Below are positions 22,774-36,099 of a stretch of DNA of 64,000 nt, one piece after another (the first letter of the stretch is position 1; every line of letters starts with the position of its first letter). The position numbers and the translations under genes are program-made. The notes below the pieces were generated by a model. It worked only from the letters and a program-made list of their open reading frames with translations. It was not told the DNA's origin and did not search any database. The DNA lies in contig NW_022098076.1 in assembly GCF_002288925.2 (NCBI RefSeq), forward strand, positions 75,283,873 to 75,347,872, written 5' to 3'. This DNA comes from Delphinapterus leucas. Its lineage: Eukaryota > Chordata > Mammalia > Artiodactyla > Monodontidae.

Positions 22774-24176
22774 ATTTTTTTTTCTAAGGGGTGAAATTTT
22801 ATTTATTTATTTATATTATTGAAATGTGATTGAGGTACAGTATTATGTTAGTTTCTGGTGCACTGCATAGTGATTTGACATTTACATACACCATGAAATG
22901 ATCACCATGATAAGTCTAGTAACCATCTGTCCCATACAAAGTTATTACAACATTATTGACCATATTCCTTATGCTGTATATTACATCCCTGTGGTTTGTT
23001 TATTTTATAACTGGAGATTTGTACCTCTTAATCCCTTTCACTTACATTACCCCCTTCACTCCCATCCCCTCTGGCAATCACCCATTTGTTTTCTGTTATC
23101 TGTGTGTCTGTTTTCCTCCTGTTTTGTTTGTTTTATTTTTTAGATTTCACATAGAAGTGAGAGCATATGGTAATTGTCTTTCTCTGACATATTTCACTTA
23201 GCATAATACCCTCTAGATCCATCCATGTTGTCACGAATGTCAAGATTTCTTTTTTCTTTCTTTCTTACTTTTTTTAATTTTGGCTGAGTAATAGTCCGTT
23301 GCATATATACGCCACATCTTCTTTATGCAGCCACCTACTGATGCACACTTAGGTTGCTCTTCTTTTGACATCGGTCTTAGTAATATTTTTTTAGATCCAT
23401 CTCTTGGGCAAGGGAAACAAAAGCAAAAATAAATAAATGGGACCAAATCCAACTAAAAGACTTTTGCACAGCAAAGGAAACCATCAAAAAGTGAAAAGGC
23501 AGCCTACTGAATGGGAGAAAATATTTGCAAATGATATATTTGCTAAACAGTTAATATCCAAAATATACATAGAACTCATGCAACTCAACATCAAAAAAAA
23601 AAAAGAGGCTATATCTTAATAGGTGTGCTGGTTATATATACACATTTACTAGAAATCACTGAACTATGCCCTGAAGGTCTGTGCATTTCACTGTATGCAA
23701 ATTATACTAGATGAAAATTATAATAAGGGAGTAACAGGTACATGGAAGTGGTCACATAAAATAAACAGGTATTGAAAAGTTTAACAAAAGGAGCAGAGGA
23801 CCTGAAGAGACATTTTTTCCAAAGAAGACGGATGGCCAATAGACACATGAAAAGATGTCCAACATCACTAAACATCTGGGAGATGCAAATAAAAACCATA
23901 ATGAGATATAACTTCACACCTGTCAGGATGACTATCATCAAAAAGACAACAAAATAAGAAGTGTTGGTAAAGGATGTGGAGAAATGGAAACCCTTCTGCA
24001 CTGTTGGTGGGAATGTAAACTGGTGCAGCCACTATGGAAAACAGTATGAAGTTTCCTCAAAAAATTAAAAGTAGAACCACCATACAATACAACAATTTCA
24101 CTTCTGGGTGTTTATCCAAAGGAAACAAAACCCTAATTCAAAAAGATATATGCAAGCCAAGATATGGAAGCAACCC
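22774..24176 (-). mobile_element. L1 insertion with 5' inversion (twin priming)
   Basis: The 3' part is antisense at 22774-23360: an A/T-rich tail, then 'gatttgacatttacatacac' and 'catccatgttgtcacgaatg'. From about 23362 the sequence switches to sense ORF2 ('gaatgggagaaaatatttgc', 'ctgcactgttggtgggaatg', 'aattcaaaaagatatatgc') up to 24176. The outside flanks repeat 'agtctcyaaac' (22763-22773 and 24177-24187). The two segments meet in the element's own coordinates at a shared 'agcaacc'. This is the hallmark of twin priming in one retrotransposition event. The subfamily is older than the cetacean L1s here. Confidence 0.88.
23604..23780. mobile_element. Foreign insert within the inverted L1 segment
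   Basis: Sense L1 ORF2 is interrupted after an A run at 23593-23604 and resumes at about 23782 ('aaaaggagcagaggacctga'). The insert contains 'tgtgcatttcactgtatgca' and 'aattatactagatgaaaatt', resembling the far 3' end of an old L1 or similar LINE. The family is not resolved. Confidence 0.5.
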
Positions 24177-24200
24177 AGTCTCTAAACTTTTGATAGTCAT

Positions 24201-24415
24201 TCAGGAACGGCCTGGAGTCAAATATTGGTTCTACCATTTACTAACTCTGACCTTGAACAAGTTAACATGCCCCTTTGAGACAACTTCATCCAGAGTGTAA
24301 GGGTACTAATCACCCCCACCTTAGAGGATTGTTGGGGAGATTTGATGAACTATTACATGGGAAGCACATAGACCATTGCCTGGCATATAATAAGCTCTCA
24401 GTAAAGTTATTTATA
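24201..24415 (+). repeat. MIR SINE, sense
   Basis: 'ggttctaccatttactaact', 'gaccttgaacaagttaacat' and 'attgcctggcatataataag' are in MIR order. It lies just right of the L1 target-site duplication. Confidence 0.8.
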
Positions 24416-24683
24416 CTTACCCTTGCCTCTCCCTCACTAATATGCTGAGCAGGGATGGCCTATCAGCAGCACAGGCTTTATGGAGTAATTTCAAGGTTCT
24501 TAAAACACAGGGTGATGTGAATGCCTTGCTGAGGATGGACATCCCAGTAGATCTTTCTTCCCAGCCTTAATGGCTGGTCCCCTCTTGATCTCACTCATCC
24601 ACGGACTTCACCAGGGAAGATGATGGCACAATCAGTGTCTTTTCTGAGAAAGGATTTCCATAGGGAGAATGGGAAAGAGGAAT

Positions 24684-24895
24684 TACATTAGTTTCCTACA
24701 TCTGTTGTGACGAGTTACTGCAAACTGGGTGGTTTAAAAACAACAGAGATGTATTCCCTCACAGTTCTGAAGGCTTGAAGTTCAAAATCAGAAGGTTGGC
24801 AGGGTCATGCTCTCCCTGAATGTTCTAGGGGAGGATCCTCCCTTGCCTCTTCCTAGTTCTGATGGTTGCTGACAGTCCTTGGCATTCCTTGGATC
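24684..24895 (-). mobile_element. MaLR solo LTR fragment (MLT1-like), antisense
   Basis: 'attagtttcctacatctgtt', 'gcaaactgggtggtttaaaa', 'ctcacagttctgaaggcttg' and 'ctaggggaggatcctccctt' match the reverse of MLT1-type LTRs of the non-coding ERVL-MaLR group. It is a truncated fragment with no viral gene attached. Confidence 0.7.
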
Positions 24896-27800
24896 AAACT
24901 GTTTCTCTTTTTTTCTTTTTGACGCTCATCTTTTTGTGGACAGTAATAAAAATTGGGATCTTGCAGCTATCTTTTAGTTTGGGATAATTTTGTGCATCAC
25001 TCCAATGCCAATTTTGCATTTGTCCATTAGGACGTGGGCAAGAAGAAATTGTAGGGCTTCTATTCTACAGAATTGATGTTGGTATTGGAACCGGGTAGCT
25101 GCAAAATTGACCTACTGCTCTGGGGACTGCTGCCTTGTTGCCAGGCATGGTGCATTCTCCTGACTTATTTTTCAGTCTGATTCATTCCTTGGCTGATTTC
25201 ATGGTATTAACTGACTACTGAGATTTGGCTCATGACTTCCTCTCTTTGTGTTCCTACATTTTCTCTCCCAATTTGGTACTCATCTTACTCATCTTATTCT
25301 AATCACTCAGGGTCAGAGAATGTAGCAATCTCTCTTTCATCCACCAGGAATGTGGATATTCACTGGGAGCAATATTGGGCAGGTGTTCAAAATCTGATGA
25401 GGAAAGTTTTAGCTAACTGGCATTGTCCAACTGCCAAAGTGAGAAGGGCTTCCAGTCCACCCAAAGGTTTCCATTCAAGGGTTTTGATAGACAGCTCACC
25501 ACCAATGGAATGTCGAAAGACTGGTCAAGGACAAATGGCTGCCAACTATAGAGGGTGAGAGTTGGTGGGAGAAACACTGCACTGATTCTGTCAAAGTCAC
25601 TGTTTCCCTTTATTCCAGGATTTATTTTTCTACCCCTTAATCCTGATGGACAGGAAGCAGGACATTGGTGTTCCAGTCTATCAGGCTCTTCTTTCTCTTT
25701 TCCTATTCTTGTTCTTAACCCGATTTTTCTTTACATAATGTCTGTTTTGTAAATAGTAAGATTTATCTGGCTTTACTCACATATATGGGTGTTTATATAT
25801 GTGTGAGTGTCTCTCCTGAGCTCTGTCGTTCCTCATTAATTCTCTGCCTGTTTAAGATGCTCACAGTCTCTTAAAGTTGGGCGGACTTGTATTTGGCCTT
25901 AAGCTCTGGGCATCTGTTGAAGATGGTCCTCATCTGACCCTTTCTGAATGATTATGGCCTAATCAATCAGATTAAGTAAGTGGCTATTATTCCTCATCTC
26001 CATTGTCAACCTTTCAGCTGTGATGAGAAAACCCATGGCATTAAACCTTCAATTCCCAAGAAGGTGGTTCCTCTCTCTCCACCATTCACTCAGTAGGACT
26101 GACTGGAACCTATTGACTACATGGCCTGGACTTTGCAGTACAGATGCAGTACGGAAGCGCATCTCTCTGGCTCCATTCTGACCAGCTCTCTTAACATAGT
26201 TTGTCCAGAGTGGACACTACGGCTGTGGTAACTACTAGCAGGCCCTCTAATGCCCCCGTGGCACATAAGGAAACCTCATGTCAGTCTATCAGCATCTTCT
26301 CATTGGGCTGGGTGCAAGATGATGAGCATGCTACAGTGTGACCACATTTTCTTCTTTTTCCTTCCATTTTTTCCACCCTACTGTTTCCTCTGCTTTCAGA
26401 TAACTCACTGTTTAGGCTCCATGAAGTTCTTATTTTTATTCCTGTTCACCTCTGACAGCCTCTATTGTACTTGGGTTGAAAATGCAGTACCTACTGGCTA
26501 GAGATGATGGCTCTGAATGTATTTTACTATCAATCACACTCTGGGGGACCATCAAGAAGATCTCTCTGTCCTGCCCCCTGATATATCAGAAATTATGGTA
26601 GAGTATGCCCTAAAAGATGGTGCATAATATCATCCAAGATGTAGACAGAAGGCAGGAACCATGGGAGGCATGGATCTATAGGCAAGAGAAATGGGTGAAT
26701 TGACAAAACTGTTAAGTCCTCTAAATTCTCTTTAATAACTCTTACAGCTCTTCAATTTCTTGAGCGTTTGAAGATGGCTATTTTAACTCTTCTAGGTTGA
26801 TGACCTCTTGGTGTTTCTGACAGCTCAGATCCATCTCAGCTGAGATGGGAGTCCAAAGCCACATGCTGATTGAGAAGCTGCATGACACTTCTATCAATGG
26901 TGCTTCCTGGTTTTCCTTAAATACCATTTGGGCATTTGCTGAGATTAGGGAGCCAGGTGTTTCTGCACAGCTCCATACTCTTCCCCACATCCAGCCTTTC
27001 TCTTCTGTTTCCCAACTGGGGTAAATACACTGTCCTGACCTGTACTTCAGTAGAAAGCCTGCTCTTAGAGTCCAAATGTATGTGCCTGTATTCATCCAGA
27101 TACATATGCATGCCAACAACCATATCACCAGTCACTGATCTCAGCTGGATTTTACTCTCACTTTTGAATGAACAGAATTATAATTCCATGCCTTTATCTC
27201 TATCTCTCTGACTGGAAACCAACTGATACCTTTGTTAGTGTGATTCTCTATGCTTGTGTAGAGAGGAAAATTCAGATATCCTCACCCCGACTCTATGAAC
27301 AATTCCCAGTCTTCCTAACCCTCCAGCTGTAGGTTGGCTGGCTTTCTCTAATTGCCTAAAGCACTGTATCTATACAGCTCATGGTCTCCTTGAGCAAATT
27401 ATGGATTAAGAGGACTTGGTGGAGTCTGTATATAAAATTTTTTAAATGAGAAAACTACAGTTTAGGGGGTTATAAACAGTATTTGTATTCCAGAGTGGAA
27501 AAAAAGAATTTGATCATAGGTCCACAGCGCTCTCACTCCCTTGTTTTAGCAGGAACACATTTTGTAAAACTCAATTTTTCAGACACAAGGTGGGTACCTA
27601 CCTCCCATTCCAGAATTCCTACCTCCTAAGCCAATGAGGTACCACTATGCTGACACCTTTAACTGATATTTCAAATTCTGTTCAGTGATATAAGTTGGAT
27701 GTATCTTTAAACAGTGCCTTTCTCCAAATATTCATTTACTTAAATATCCAATATCCAAAAAGTTGCTGTTCTTTTTCAGGGAAATGTGGATCTTTTTGTC

Positions 27801-29471
27801 TCAGCAGTTTCTCACGGGAGGCCAGGTTATTGCAGTAAGAACAGGAACATCTATGTTCATCTGATGCAGGAAAAAAAGAACCTGAATAGGAGGCGGCAAG
27901 GGAGGCCCTCAACCTGGCCCAGGTCTGGTGTCATTTAAGATAGAATAAGCCAGAGTTTGACAAATATCCTGTGGCCCACTGCTATTGTGCTCAGATCCAA
28001 GACTTGGGGGTGGGGAGGGTGGCTGTGGGGAGCCATGGAGCTTCCTGTGAAGGAAATGGACATTCTTACAGAATGACTTACCGTTTTGCTTTAGTTGCAC
28101 CGCTGGTTTCTTAGGAAAACACTTCCTTTAGCCAACTTTAGGGAAAATCAGGTTCCTCATGGAAAATTAAGCATTCAGGAACCAGAACCAGTGCAGCCAT
28201 AATGAAGACAGGCCAGGCCATAACCATTTGGCAAGTTATTTCATGAGCAGAAGTCCTATTCTTGTCATACCCTCAATTTCTACTGCAGAAATAAATATAT
28301 CAGTTCTACACTGCAACAAAAATGGTATCTTCTGGCTATGATTTGCTTGACACAAAAAGTTTTGAGCATGTGTCAGAAAGCAAACTAAAGCGTTTTTTGT
28401 TTGTTTTTTTTTCAGCAATATTTCCATGTGTGTAACAGGACTCCAAACAGTGCAAAGCTTCAAGAGATTAACTTTTATAGGTGTCCGTCTTTTGCTTAAC
28501 AGGTACCTCCATCACCATTACAGAGTATTTTTTGAGAAAAGAGAAAATTGATAAGTGAGGACATACTCTCCTCAGTACCTCTGGAAATATCTGATCATCC
28601 CTGCCCAAGGAATGGAATAAAAATGTTAACACACTTAACTTTTATGAACGATATGCATCGCCCACTATCTGTAATCTCAATCTAGATATACGTCATGTCC
28701 TGTAGCAGAGATTTATGTACGTGTTTTATATCCCATGACACCAGGGAAAGTCATTCTACCTATGCCTCCATTCAAGTCAGAGGGTGCATGAGTGAGACAG
28801 GGAGAAAGGGGGTAGAGATGGAGAGACACAGAGACAGAGATCAGTGATATACCAGCTGCATTGATATTGAAATAAACATCAATAATCACCAAACATCCCT
28901 GCAGAAAATTGAGCCAGCTGATCCAGTGTAGGATGGAGCTGTGTTTCATTCATCTTGCTCTCCTCCACAGCACCTAACACAATGTATATTGTTTAAACAG
29001 CTGCACGATAAATGTCAAATGTTGAATGAAATCCCTTAGGAACAAAAACAGGCTGATTGGTGGATGGGTGGAGGGGTGCTGGGAGAAGACTACTGGTGAG
29101 CAGGCAAACACACTCAGAGGAAGGAGGATCAGTAGAATGACTTTTAGCTCCTCCCTTCCTTTTCCACCTGTGCACAGTGCATGGGTGTCCAAATTATTTC
29201 AGCAATAGGTCCTTCCCCTTTCATTCAAACTATCAATGGAGATGCATCCTCTGTTGTTCCCTTATCCCATCTCCACAGTAGGCGCTCTTAAGATAAGATA
29301 GGAGACCCAATAAAGAGCCCAACAAAGCTTGGAAAGGTGGAGGGAACCACAGGGACCCAAATATCTCATGGATTGACAGATGATCTCACCATCCATTTTC
29401 CTTTAATTGTTAGGGTCCTCCAACCAAGTACACCCTATGGTTGGGGTGTGTGTGGTATGTAGAGGAGCTTT
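24896..29471. other. Unique sequence, no gene seen
   Basis: About 4.6 kb without a confident repeat or gene. Open frames of 60-116 codons (for example 25232-25558 plus, 26778-27128 minus) are unrecognised. Because a MaLR LTR fragment borders the left edge, part of 24.9-27.2 kb could be its decayed internal region, but I see no retroviral motif. A G-rich run at 28006-28030 fits a four-block G-quadruplex pattern. Confidence 0.35.
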
Positions 29472-29543
29472 GGGGCAAGGGGAGGGAGGGGGAGAGAGAG
29501 GAGGAGGGAGAGAGGGGGAGAGAGAAAGAAAGAAGAGAGACTC
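29472..29543. repeat. G/A-rich tract with G-quadruplex pattern
   Basis: Almost pure purine over about 70 bases. At 29472-29492 four runs of three or more G's are separated by short loops. It then grades into (GA)n and GAAA units. Confidence 0.85.
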
Positions 29544-29939
29544 TGACATAATAGACAAGCCTGAAAAAGCACTTAACATCAGAAATCCACCAAGAATAAG
29601 AATAGGTTCCCAGACCACGTCTGGGTTATAAGCTGATGTCATTTCAAGACATCTCATTGGTTCCACTTAAAAGCCATCTCCTTTCTTCACTCTCTCATTC
29701 CCTGAAGTGCCTTCACATTTATCGTTTACACTTCCCATGGCTGCTCCTAACCATGTTCACCATATAATTCAGACCAGTTTAACTAAGTCCTTTCTTATGC
29801 ATCCAACCTTTCACATCTACCCTTTGGACAGTACTTTATCTATCATGACACCAGAGACCAGGATTTTAATTCTTGTTGAAGTAATGAATAAACAGCTTAA
29901 ACATCACTTAACATCTAAGATACCCCCCACTCCCATCTA
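29544..29939. other. Unique sequence, no gene seen
   Basis: Nothing recognised. An open frame at 29707-29940 (77 codons) has no family resemblance. Confidence 0.4.
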
Positions 29940-30390
29940 ATCTCACTCCATCCATCTAACCTTATTTCTCCCAGCTTTTCTGCTCAAACTCTGTTATCTC
30001 CTTCCTCTCCAATACCCTGCTGCAGATCAGTCCTTTAGTATCTCTTCCCATCTTCAATGTCCTTTTAATTTCCCCTGTCAAGCCCTCACACTAATTTAGG
30101 CCCTGCTCAATTCTAGTTTGCTCCTTAAATTTTGCAAGATCTGTCTGTCCTCAAATAGTATTCTCTTCTTCTTGCTCCTGTGCACTTGTAGTTGCTAATA
30201 CTCATTGGCACTTAATCACTCATAGCCACACCTTATTACCTGCTTTATGCTTGTTACTAGCCCTGCCTTCTTAACTCAGTCACCACCTCCCTCGGGCCAA
30301 GGGTTAAAACCTATATTCACATCTAAAATGCATTACACCCAGCATCGCCCAAGACCTTGACAGATGAGCAATAAATCCACTAGAAATAGG
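29940..30390 (+). mobile_element. L2-like LINE remnant, sense (tentative)
   Basis: A C/T-rich stretch ends with 'acacccagcatcgcccaaga' and 'gatgagcaataaat', resembling the L2 3' tail. It is weak and strongly diverged. Confidence 0.4.
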
Positions 30391-31278
30391 TCACCCATTT
30401 TCTTGCACAGAGGATGGCTTGACAGGCTCATTCATGGAAGTTAATGTCATTTGGACTAACCTGGTTAAAACACAGGTGTGAGACACTCAGACAGCCAAAT
30501 GAAGAAAGAATCATAGCCAGTGTTTCTGACAGCTCAGAATGTAGGAAAAATGGACCAGCAAGAAACAACGAACAGGGTGTGGGGATCAGGCATGAAAAAT
30601 CCCAAGCTTCACGCACAGGGCTCGTTCTGGTTCACAAGGGCTGGAATGTGTGGCCTGGGAGCCTGCACTTATAAAATGACCCAGAAGACTCCAGTATGGT
30701 TAACGTGTCTGTCATGCTCTGAGAGGGTGTGGAGCGATGTGAGGACGGCCACCTCTCCTCTCTGCGGTAGCCCACCCTTCCCATTCCCGTCATGAGAAAC
30801 CTTTGTAGTTCTTTCGTGCCAACTGCCCCTTCTCCCACTCCCATCTTCCCATTTTTAAATATTCAAACAGCCATAAGAATTAAATACTGAATCCCCAGGT
30901 AGGTACTGAAAATAGAGGAGGTGGTACGGAGGAAAAGGAGTGGAGAAGGGGAGGTGGGGAAAGAAGCAGGGGCCAAAGGATAAAGACAGGTCAGTTTAGT
31001 TCGACCATTGGTTTGAAATGAGAAACTTAGAATAAAAGGTGGCTGCATGGGCTTCAGGTACTGACGAGGTAGAGTTTGAAGTTCTGAAATTATGCAGCCA
31101 GAATCAAAGCTGTTGGCTAAAACTTGTAGAGATAAATTGAAAAGAAAATAAAAGTTACCCATTCCAAGGCTCTGGGCAGAAATATGTTTTGGACAAATTC
31201 AATGTACCAGGTCTTATCCTCAAGGAGAGCTCTGGCTTGTCCTGAGGTAAACAGGCAGAGAAGTGATTACGTTAAGAG
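30391..31278. other. Unique sequence, no gene seen
   Basis: Open frames on both strands at 30444-30844 overlap each other and are unrecognised. A purine-rich patch lies near 30910-30970. Confidence 0.4.
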
Positions 31279-31490
31279 TGGCTAACATTTATTGAGCACT
31301 TGCTCTATGCCAGACAGTGTTCTGAGCATTTAATCATTTCATTCTACGCAGTAACCCCTGGGGCGGGTATGATTTTTTAATTTCCATTTTACAGATGAAT
31401 GAAGTAAGAAACAGAGAATTAAGTAACTTTCCCGAACACACAGTTGAGGCAGGATTAAATCCAAGCAGTCTGACTCCAGAGTCCATGACT
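31279..31490 (-). repeat. MIR SINE, antisense
   Basis: 'atttattgagcacttgctct', 'ccattttacagatgaatgaa' and 'ccaagcagtctgactccaga' are in reversed MIR order, nearly full length. Confidence 0.88.
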
Positions 31491-33150
31491 CATTTAATAA
31501 GCTATTATGTTTTAATTAAATATACAAAATCCAGTCATAGAGTCATCATAAGGAGCAGAGAGAACAGAGAAGGGGGAAGGTCAGATGTGGTGAAGAAAGG
31601 AGCTATGGAACAGGTGATGTCTCAATTGCGTTTCGAAGAATGAATAGGAGTTTTATGGGAAGACACAGCATGCACTGGAAATGGTAGGTTACAAATGCCC
31701 AGAAACTGTATGTTGGAGGAACCACAAGAGATCTGTATAAGGAGAATGAGCAAACAGCCTAAGAAAGAGGACAGAAGGTGAGAACCCGGATGGTTGGGTG
31801 TGGGGAGAGGAGAACAATGGCAGGAGCAGAGGGTGGAGGGCCTGTGCATTGAATAAGTGGTTGGGAATTGGAATTTGGCAGTGGGAAAGCTTTTAGGTGG
31901 GGGAGTGAATGATCAGATTTGCCCATTGCTTAATAAAGTGGATGAATAATTAGCTCAGGAAAAGTTGAGAGACAGGGAGCTGGTATTTGGAGTCTATATC
32001 AATACAGGCCAGGACAAGTGGACCTCTGGAGAATTACGGAAAACAAATAACAGGCCTTTCTAACTTTCAAGTTTTTCTTGAGTTAGTCAGTTTTATGCAC
32101 TAAGTGTTTCCTTCACTTAGTCATTATAGACACAGCATATGGAGTGACCTGTAGACATTCCAAAAGAGTAAGAACTCACTTGTCAGAGAAGACTCATTGG
32201 AAGGCTTACTGCTTTCATCTTTAGTGACACTCAGCACCCTATGGGAGCAGGGGCCAAACCCTTTACATTTTGCAATGGGGGTAATCAATAAGTGGCTGTG
32301 CCTTTCTTTGTATCCTGAACTCTTGGACTCAACTTAACTTCAATAGAGATGGATCTAGAAAATAGAAATGTTGTCAGTAAAGGAAGGAAATGGACTGCCT
32401 GAGGGCAGGAGAAATGATCCTTTCCCTATGGCATGCCTGCTGTGTATACGAGGCACTGAGTTTCAGAGTTGTAAAGTAACCACCTCTTCATTTATCTAAT
32501 CAAGATTTTATAATTTGCAGAGAGCGTTCACATGCATGATCTCATCTGAGTTGGGTGGAAGATGCCATTCGCACCTCTGTCATTAGGACCAAAATACCTC
32601 ATGATTTCACTCAGCAGTTGGCTGACGGGTGTGAAGAGCTCAGCTGCACAGGTGGCTGAAATAGTCAGGAGTGGGGAGGGGGCTCTGGTACTGTCTCTTG
32701 TGTTCTGGGGGAAGAGGGAGCAACTATCACTAGTGAGTAGGGGAAAGAAAGTGAGCGAAGCCTGAGAAACTGTCAAGTGGAAAACTCAGTGGGGCTTCTT
32801 ACGCCACTCATATAGTGCATCTCCTGAAGCCATATCCATTTGGGATGGAAGGGGAGGGAAAGGAACTCCAGATCCTGGAGCTCTTTGGGGAAGAAAGTTG
32901 ATATTCTGCCTCTGTAAAGAGTTTTGATACTCAACACATTCACAGTAGTTTTTAGCCTGATCTGATTACTCCTGCTGTTTTCATTCTAGTTTGATTTCTT
33001 CTTCAAGGTAACATCCTTTAAAAAAAAAAGCTGAATTATTAAGTCCTCCTAAACCCCTTTTCTAGGGAAATGTTCATATATGATACCTCATGGTGATGTG
33101 CTACAACTAGGAGCTGGAGATGAAAGTGAAGAACAAAAAAAGAGATTAGG
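31491..33150. other. Unique sequence, possible old relic, no gene seen
   Basis: The G/A-biased stretch at 31560-31930 looks like an ancient unidentified interspersed repeat, but I cannot name it. The open frames are short and unrecognised. Confidence 0.35.
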
Positions 33151-33154
33151 ATAT

Positions 33155-33275
33155 GAGCCCCTTGAGGGCAAGGAGGGTCCATAATCACCTTGGGATTCAT
33201 CACCCAGAGTCCAATACCCAGCACATTTTTGCTTAATACATATGTGTCATATGGAAAATGAATAAATGAAGAGAG
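33155..33275 (+). mobile_element. L2 3' tail, sense
   Basis: 'gagccccttgagggcaagga' followed by 'caatacccagcacatttttg' and 'aaaatgaataaatgaagaga' is the typical L2 end. A G-rich run follows at 33279-33292. Confidence 0.65.
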
Positions 33276-33292
33276 CAAAGGGGGTGGGGGGG

Positions 33293-36099
33293 GAAGAGGA
33301 TCAGGGGTTAGAGAACACATATATTGTATATTTAAGCTCATAATACCTTTCTTTCAACAAGTTGCCACTCTCCAAGTGGATTATCACCTTCATCACCCTT
33401 AATTCTACAAATGCAATCCACACAATGGGGGAGAATAAGAAAACAAAAAAACCAATATAACACAGTCCCATCTCTGAATACCCAAACCAGGACTAGGAAC
33501 CACACAAACAAATGCGCCCTTTGCACACATTCTTTGGCCTTCAGAAGTTGAGTGCCAATCTCCATCTGTCCATATGCCTTCCTAGTGTGAGAGATGTGTT
33601 ACTGTCAAGAGGAACCTTCCCATAGCTCTCAGTGAAGAGGAATCAGGATCAATTTATCTCCACTGACTCGAGGGTGGAATCAAAATGACTGGTTCTTCTC
33701 AGGGCAAGTCAGGATGGGATTGAGACAGCAGGGGGCATACCCTTGAGGAAGTGACCCCTGCATGGGTAAAGGTGGCACTACAAGATCATTGTGACTTCCT
33801 CCATCTCTGAATTCTGGTTTAGAATTCTTGGAGCACTGTCCCCAGAGAACATCAGCAAGGCTTAAAACATCTAGGGGACTCATTTTACAAAGGGCCCTCA
33901 AAATCTGAAGCACATTCCTTTGAACTTCTTTACTGGTGGAATGTCTTCATTCCTTTTGGGTGAGGTTTAATTTTTTTTGAGAAAAGAAGTCAAGTCATTC
34001 AGAACCAAAGTTGGTGAAAAACATCAATGTCTGGGCTGTGAGTTGCACTTTTGTGCAAAAAGTGTGTGTGTGCATGTGCATTTCACACTCGTTTCATATT
34101 CTAATGAAAGATTTAGAAAGATTCAAAAAATAGATTGCACCATAAAGCCAAGGAAAAAATATGTGTCGAACTTCCCATGTGAGATTGAAGAGTGACATTT
34201 GGAAGAATGCATTATTAAAAGCAAAATTAGTCTCATGACCCAAGTATAAACACAAGAGCACATGGGTGACTACAGTATTAATTATTTTGCACACTTAATG
34301 CAGTGTAGGTAACTAGCAGCTTTCAGAAATTGACAGCCACACTGCTCTTGAATGTGCCTGAGTCATTCTTCTTTTCCAGATACCATCAGGTGTGCCAGGA
34401 TAAGTCCACCATCACTGAGTCTTTCCCTTCTGTGTATTCCAAATATATATGTTTTGTGAAAACCCTAAAGAAACTATTAAGGATTCATGAGGAGAGCCAC
34501 AACGAGTATAATTTCTTCAGCAGCCTTTTCTCCCTGCCCTCTTCACATCCTATTTTCTCTTCTCTGAGGAGTGCCAGAAGAGGTTAGATTAGATTAAATA
34601 ATAATTCCTGACTTTCAGTTCTTGCTTTTTGTCCATCTTGGATATAGAACTGTGTTTGCTCAGGGAAAATGGGTCACAGATTGCTAAACTAGTTCCTCAC
34701 CGTGCAGTGGTTAAGAGCTGTTTGTTTTTCAAATACCTTAATTGTATGGTCTACCAGAAAAGAGCAGCACTGGAAATTATACCTCTGGACTAAATGCAAC
34801 CAGATGGACAAAAACAACACGGCGTTTGAAAAAGATAAATGCCCCACAATCCCCCTGTGGTTGGTTTTATCGCCAGTTAATTTTATAATGGCTTCTTTTG
34901 GAGCAGGGGGATATTCCCCAGGGCTAGGAGTGATCCCTCAGCAAAAGCCAGGCAGTCTTCAGAGGGAAGGATTCTCTTTGCCGCCTATTTGGGTAGAATT
35001 GGAGTAAAGGTTTTGGTTTGGGGGCTAGAGTAATGGGTGGAGCTGATGGGAGGGTGGAATTCTAAGCCCAAGAGCAGCAACACATCTTTCTTTGTTTTAT
35101 ATTTCTTATTGGTTTTAATTTTGCCATGCCTTTTGCTGAATATAAAGCAAGAGTTTTAGTCTGGAGTTGGTGACTGGAACTGAGGATGTGGAAAGCATGG
35201 TGTTAAATGATCTGGTTGGTTTCCTGCGGGTTAAAGTTGCAGAAGCCAGAGTTGCTATTGGAAGAATATCCAATGTTGGGTGACGGGCATGTGGGCTCAT
35301 CAATGGACTCAGGGTGAGACTGATCCCTGGATCCTTGCTCCTCTTCCCAGGACCATAATGTCCAGGCAAAACCCAGCCCTTGTGGGCATGCCTTAAAATC
35401 CAGTCAAACAAGCTGCTGGACTGTTTTCAGGCCATAAGTAACTATATGCCATTTATCATAAAATAAACATATTGGATTCATGTTTGGACAGTGATGGAGA
35501 TGTGAGAGAAAGTCCAGAAAGAAATGTAGATTAAAGACCTCATTGACCCTCTTCTTATGAGACATCTGTGATTGTCTGGGATTGGTTGAAAGATCTCAAC
35601 ATTTTGGTAAAGAGTTATCCCTCTCCCACTCCATCTCCATCTCTTCCACCATTGCTGCCAACAAGAGTCCTTAAAAATGGAGGACAAGGAATTCAAGGTT
35701 CTCTAAGTATCTGTGTTATAAAAGAGAAAATACATGAGTTGAAAGAGTGAAACCTGGGATGTCCTGAGGCTTGAGGAAGCCGATAGAGTTCAAATAAAAT
35801 GATCAAGTAATTAACATTTCTTCCTCTTTCCTTCTAGAAGAGTTTCAGCTATAACCTTTGAGTATCTATGACTATAAAATTTAGTAGTCACAAGTCTCCA
35901 GTGATTATTCCATGTAAACTTCTCATTTTCTTCATAAGATCTTTTCCTTTCCCTGAAATCTCCCATGAAATCCTTGCTCATGAGTTCTCCTCTACCAGAA
36001 AACATCAAGTATGTACTTTAAATATCTCCAGCTGATTATATGTGAATTAAATATTAATAAACCTGTTTAAAAAGAACCCTCTGATTTTCTTATTGGTCT
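33293..36099. other. Unique sequence, no gene seen
   Basis: About 2.8 kb with no recognised repeat or gene. Open frames reach 101 codons (34702-35007 plus) without any family resemblance. Confidence 0.4.

Noticed and set aside
24684..24895. Possible endogenous retrovirus
   Set aside because: Only a fragment of a MaLR LTR is seen. No gag, pol or env motif is visible in the neighbouring 2 kb.
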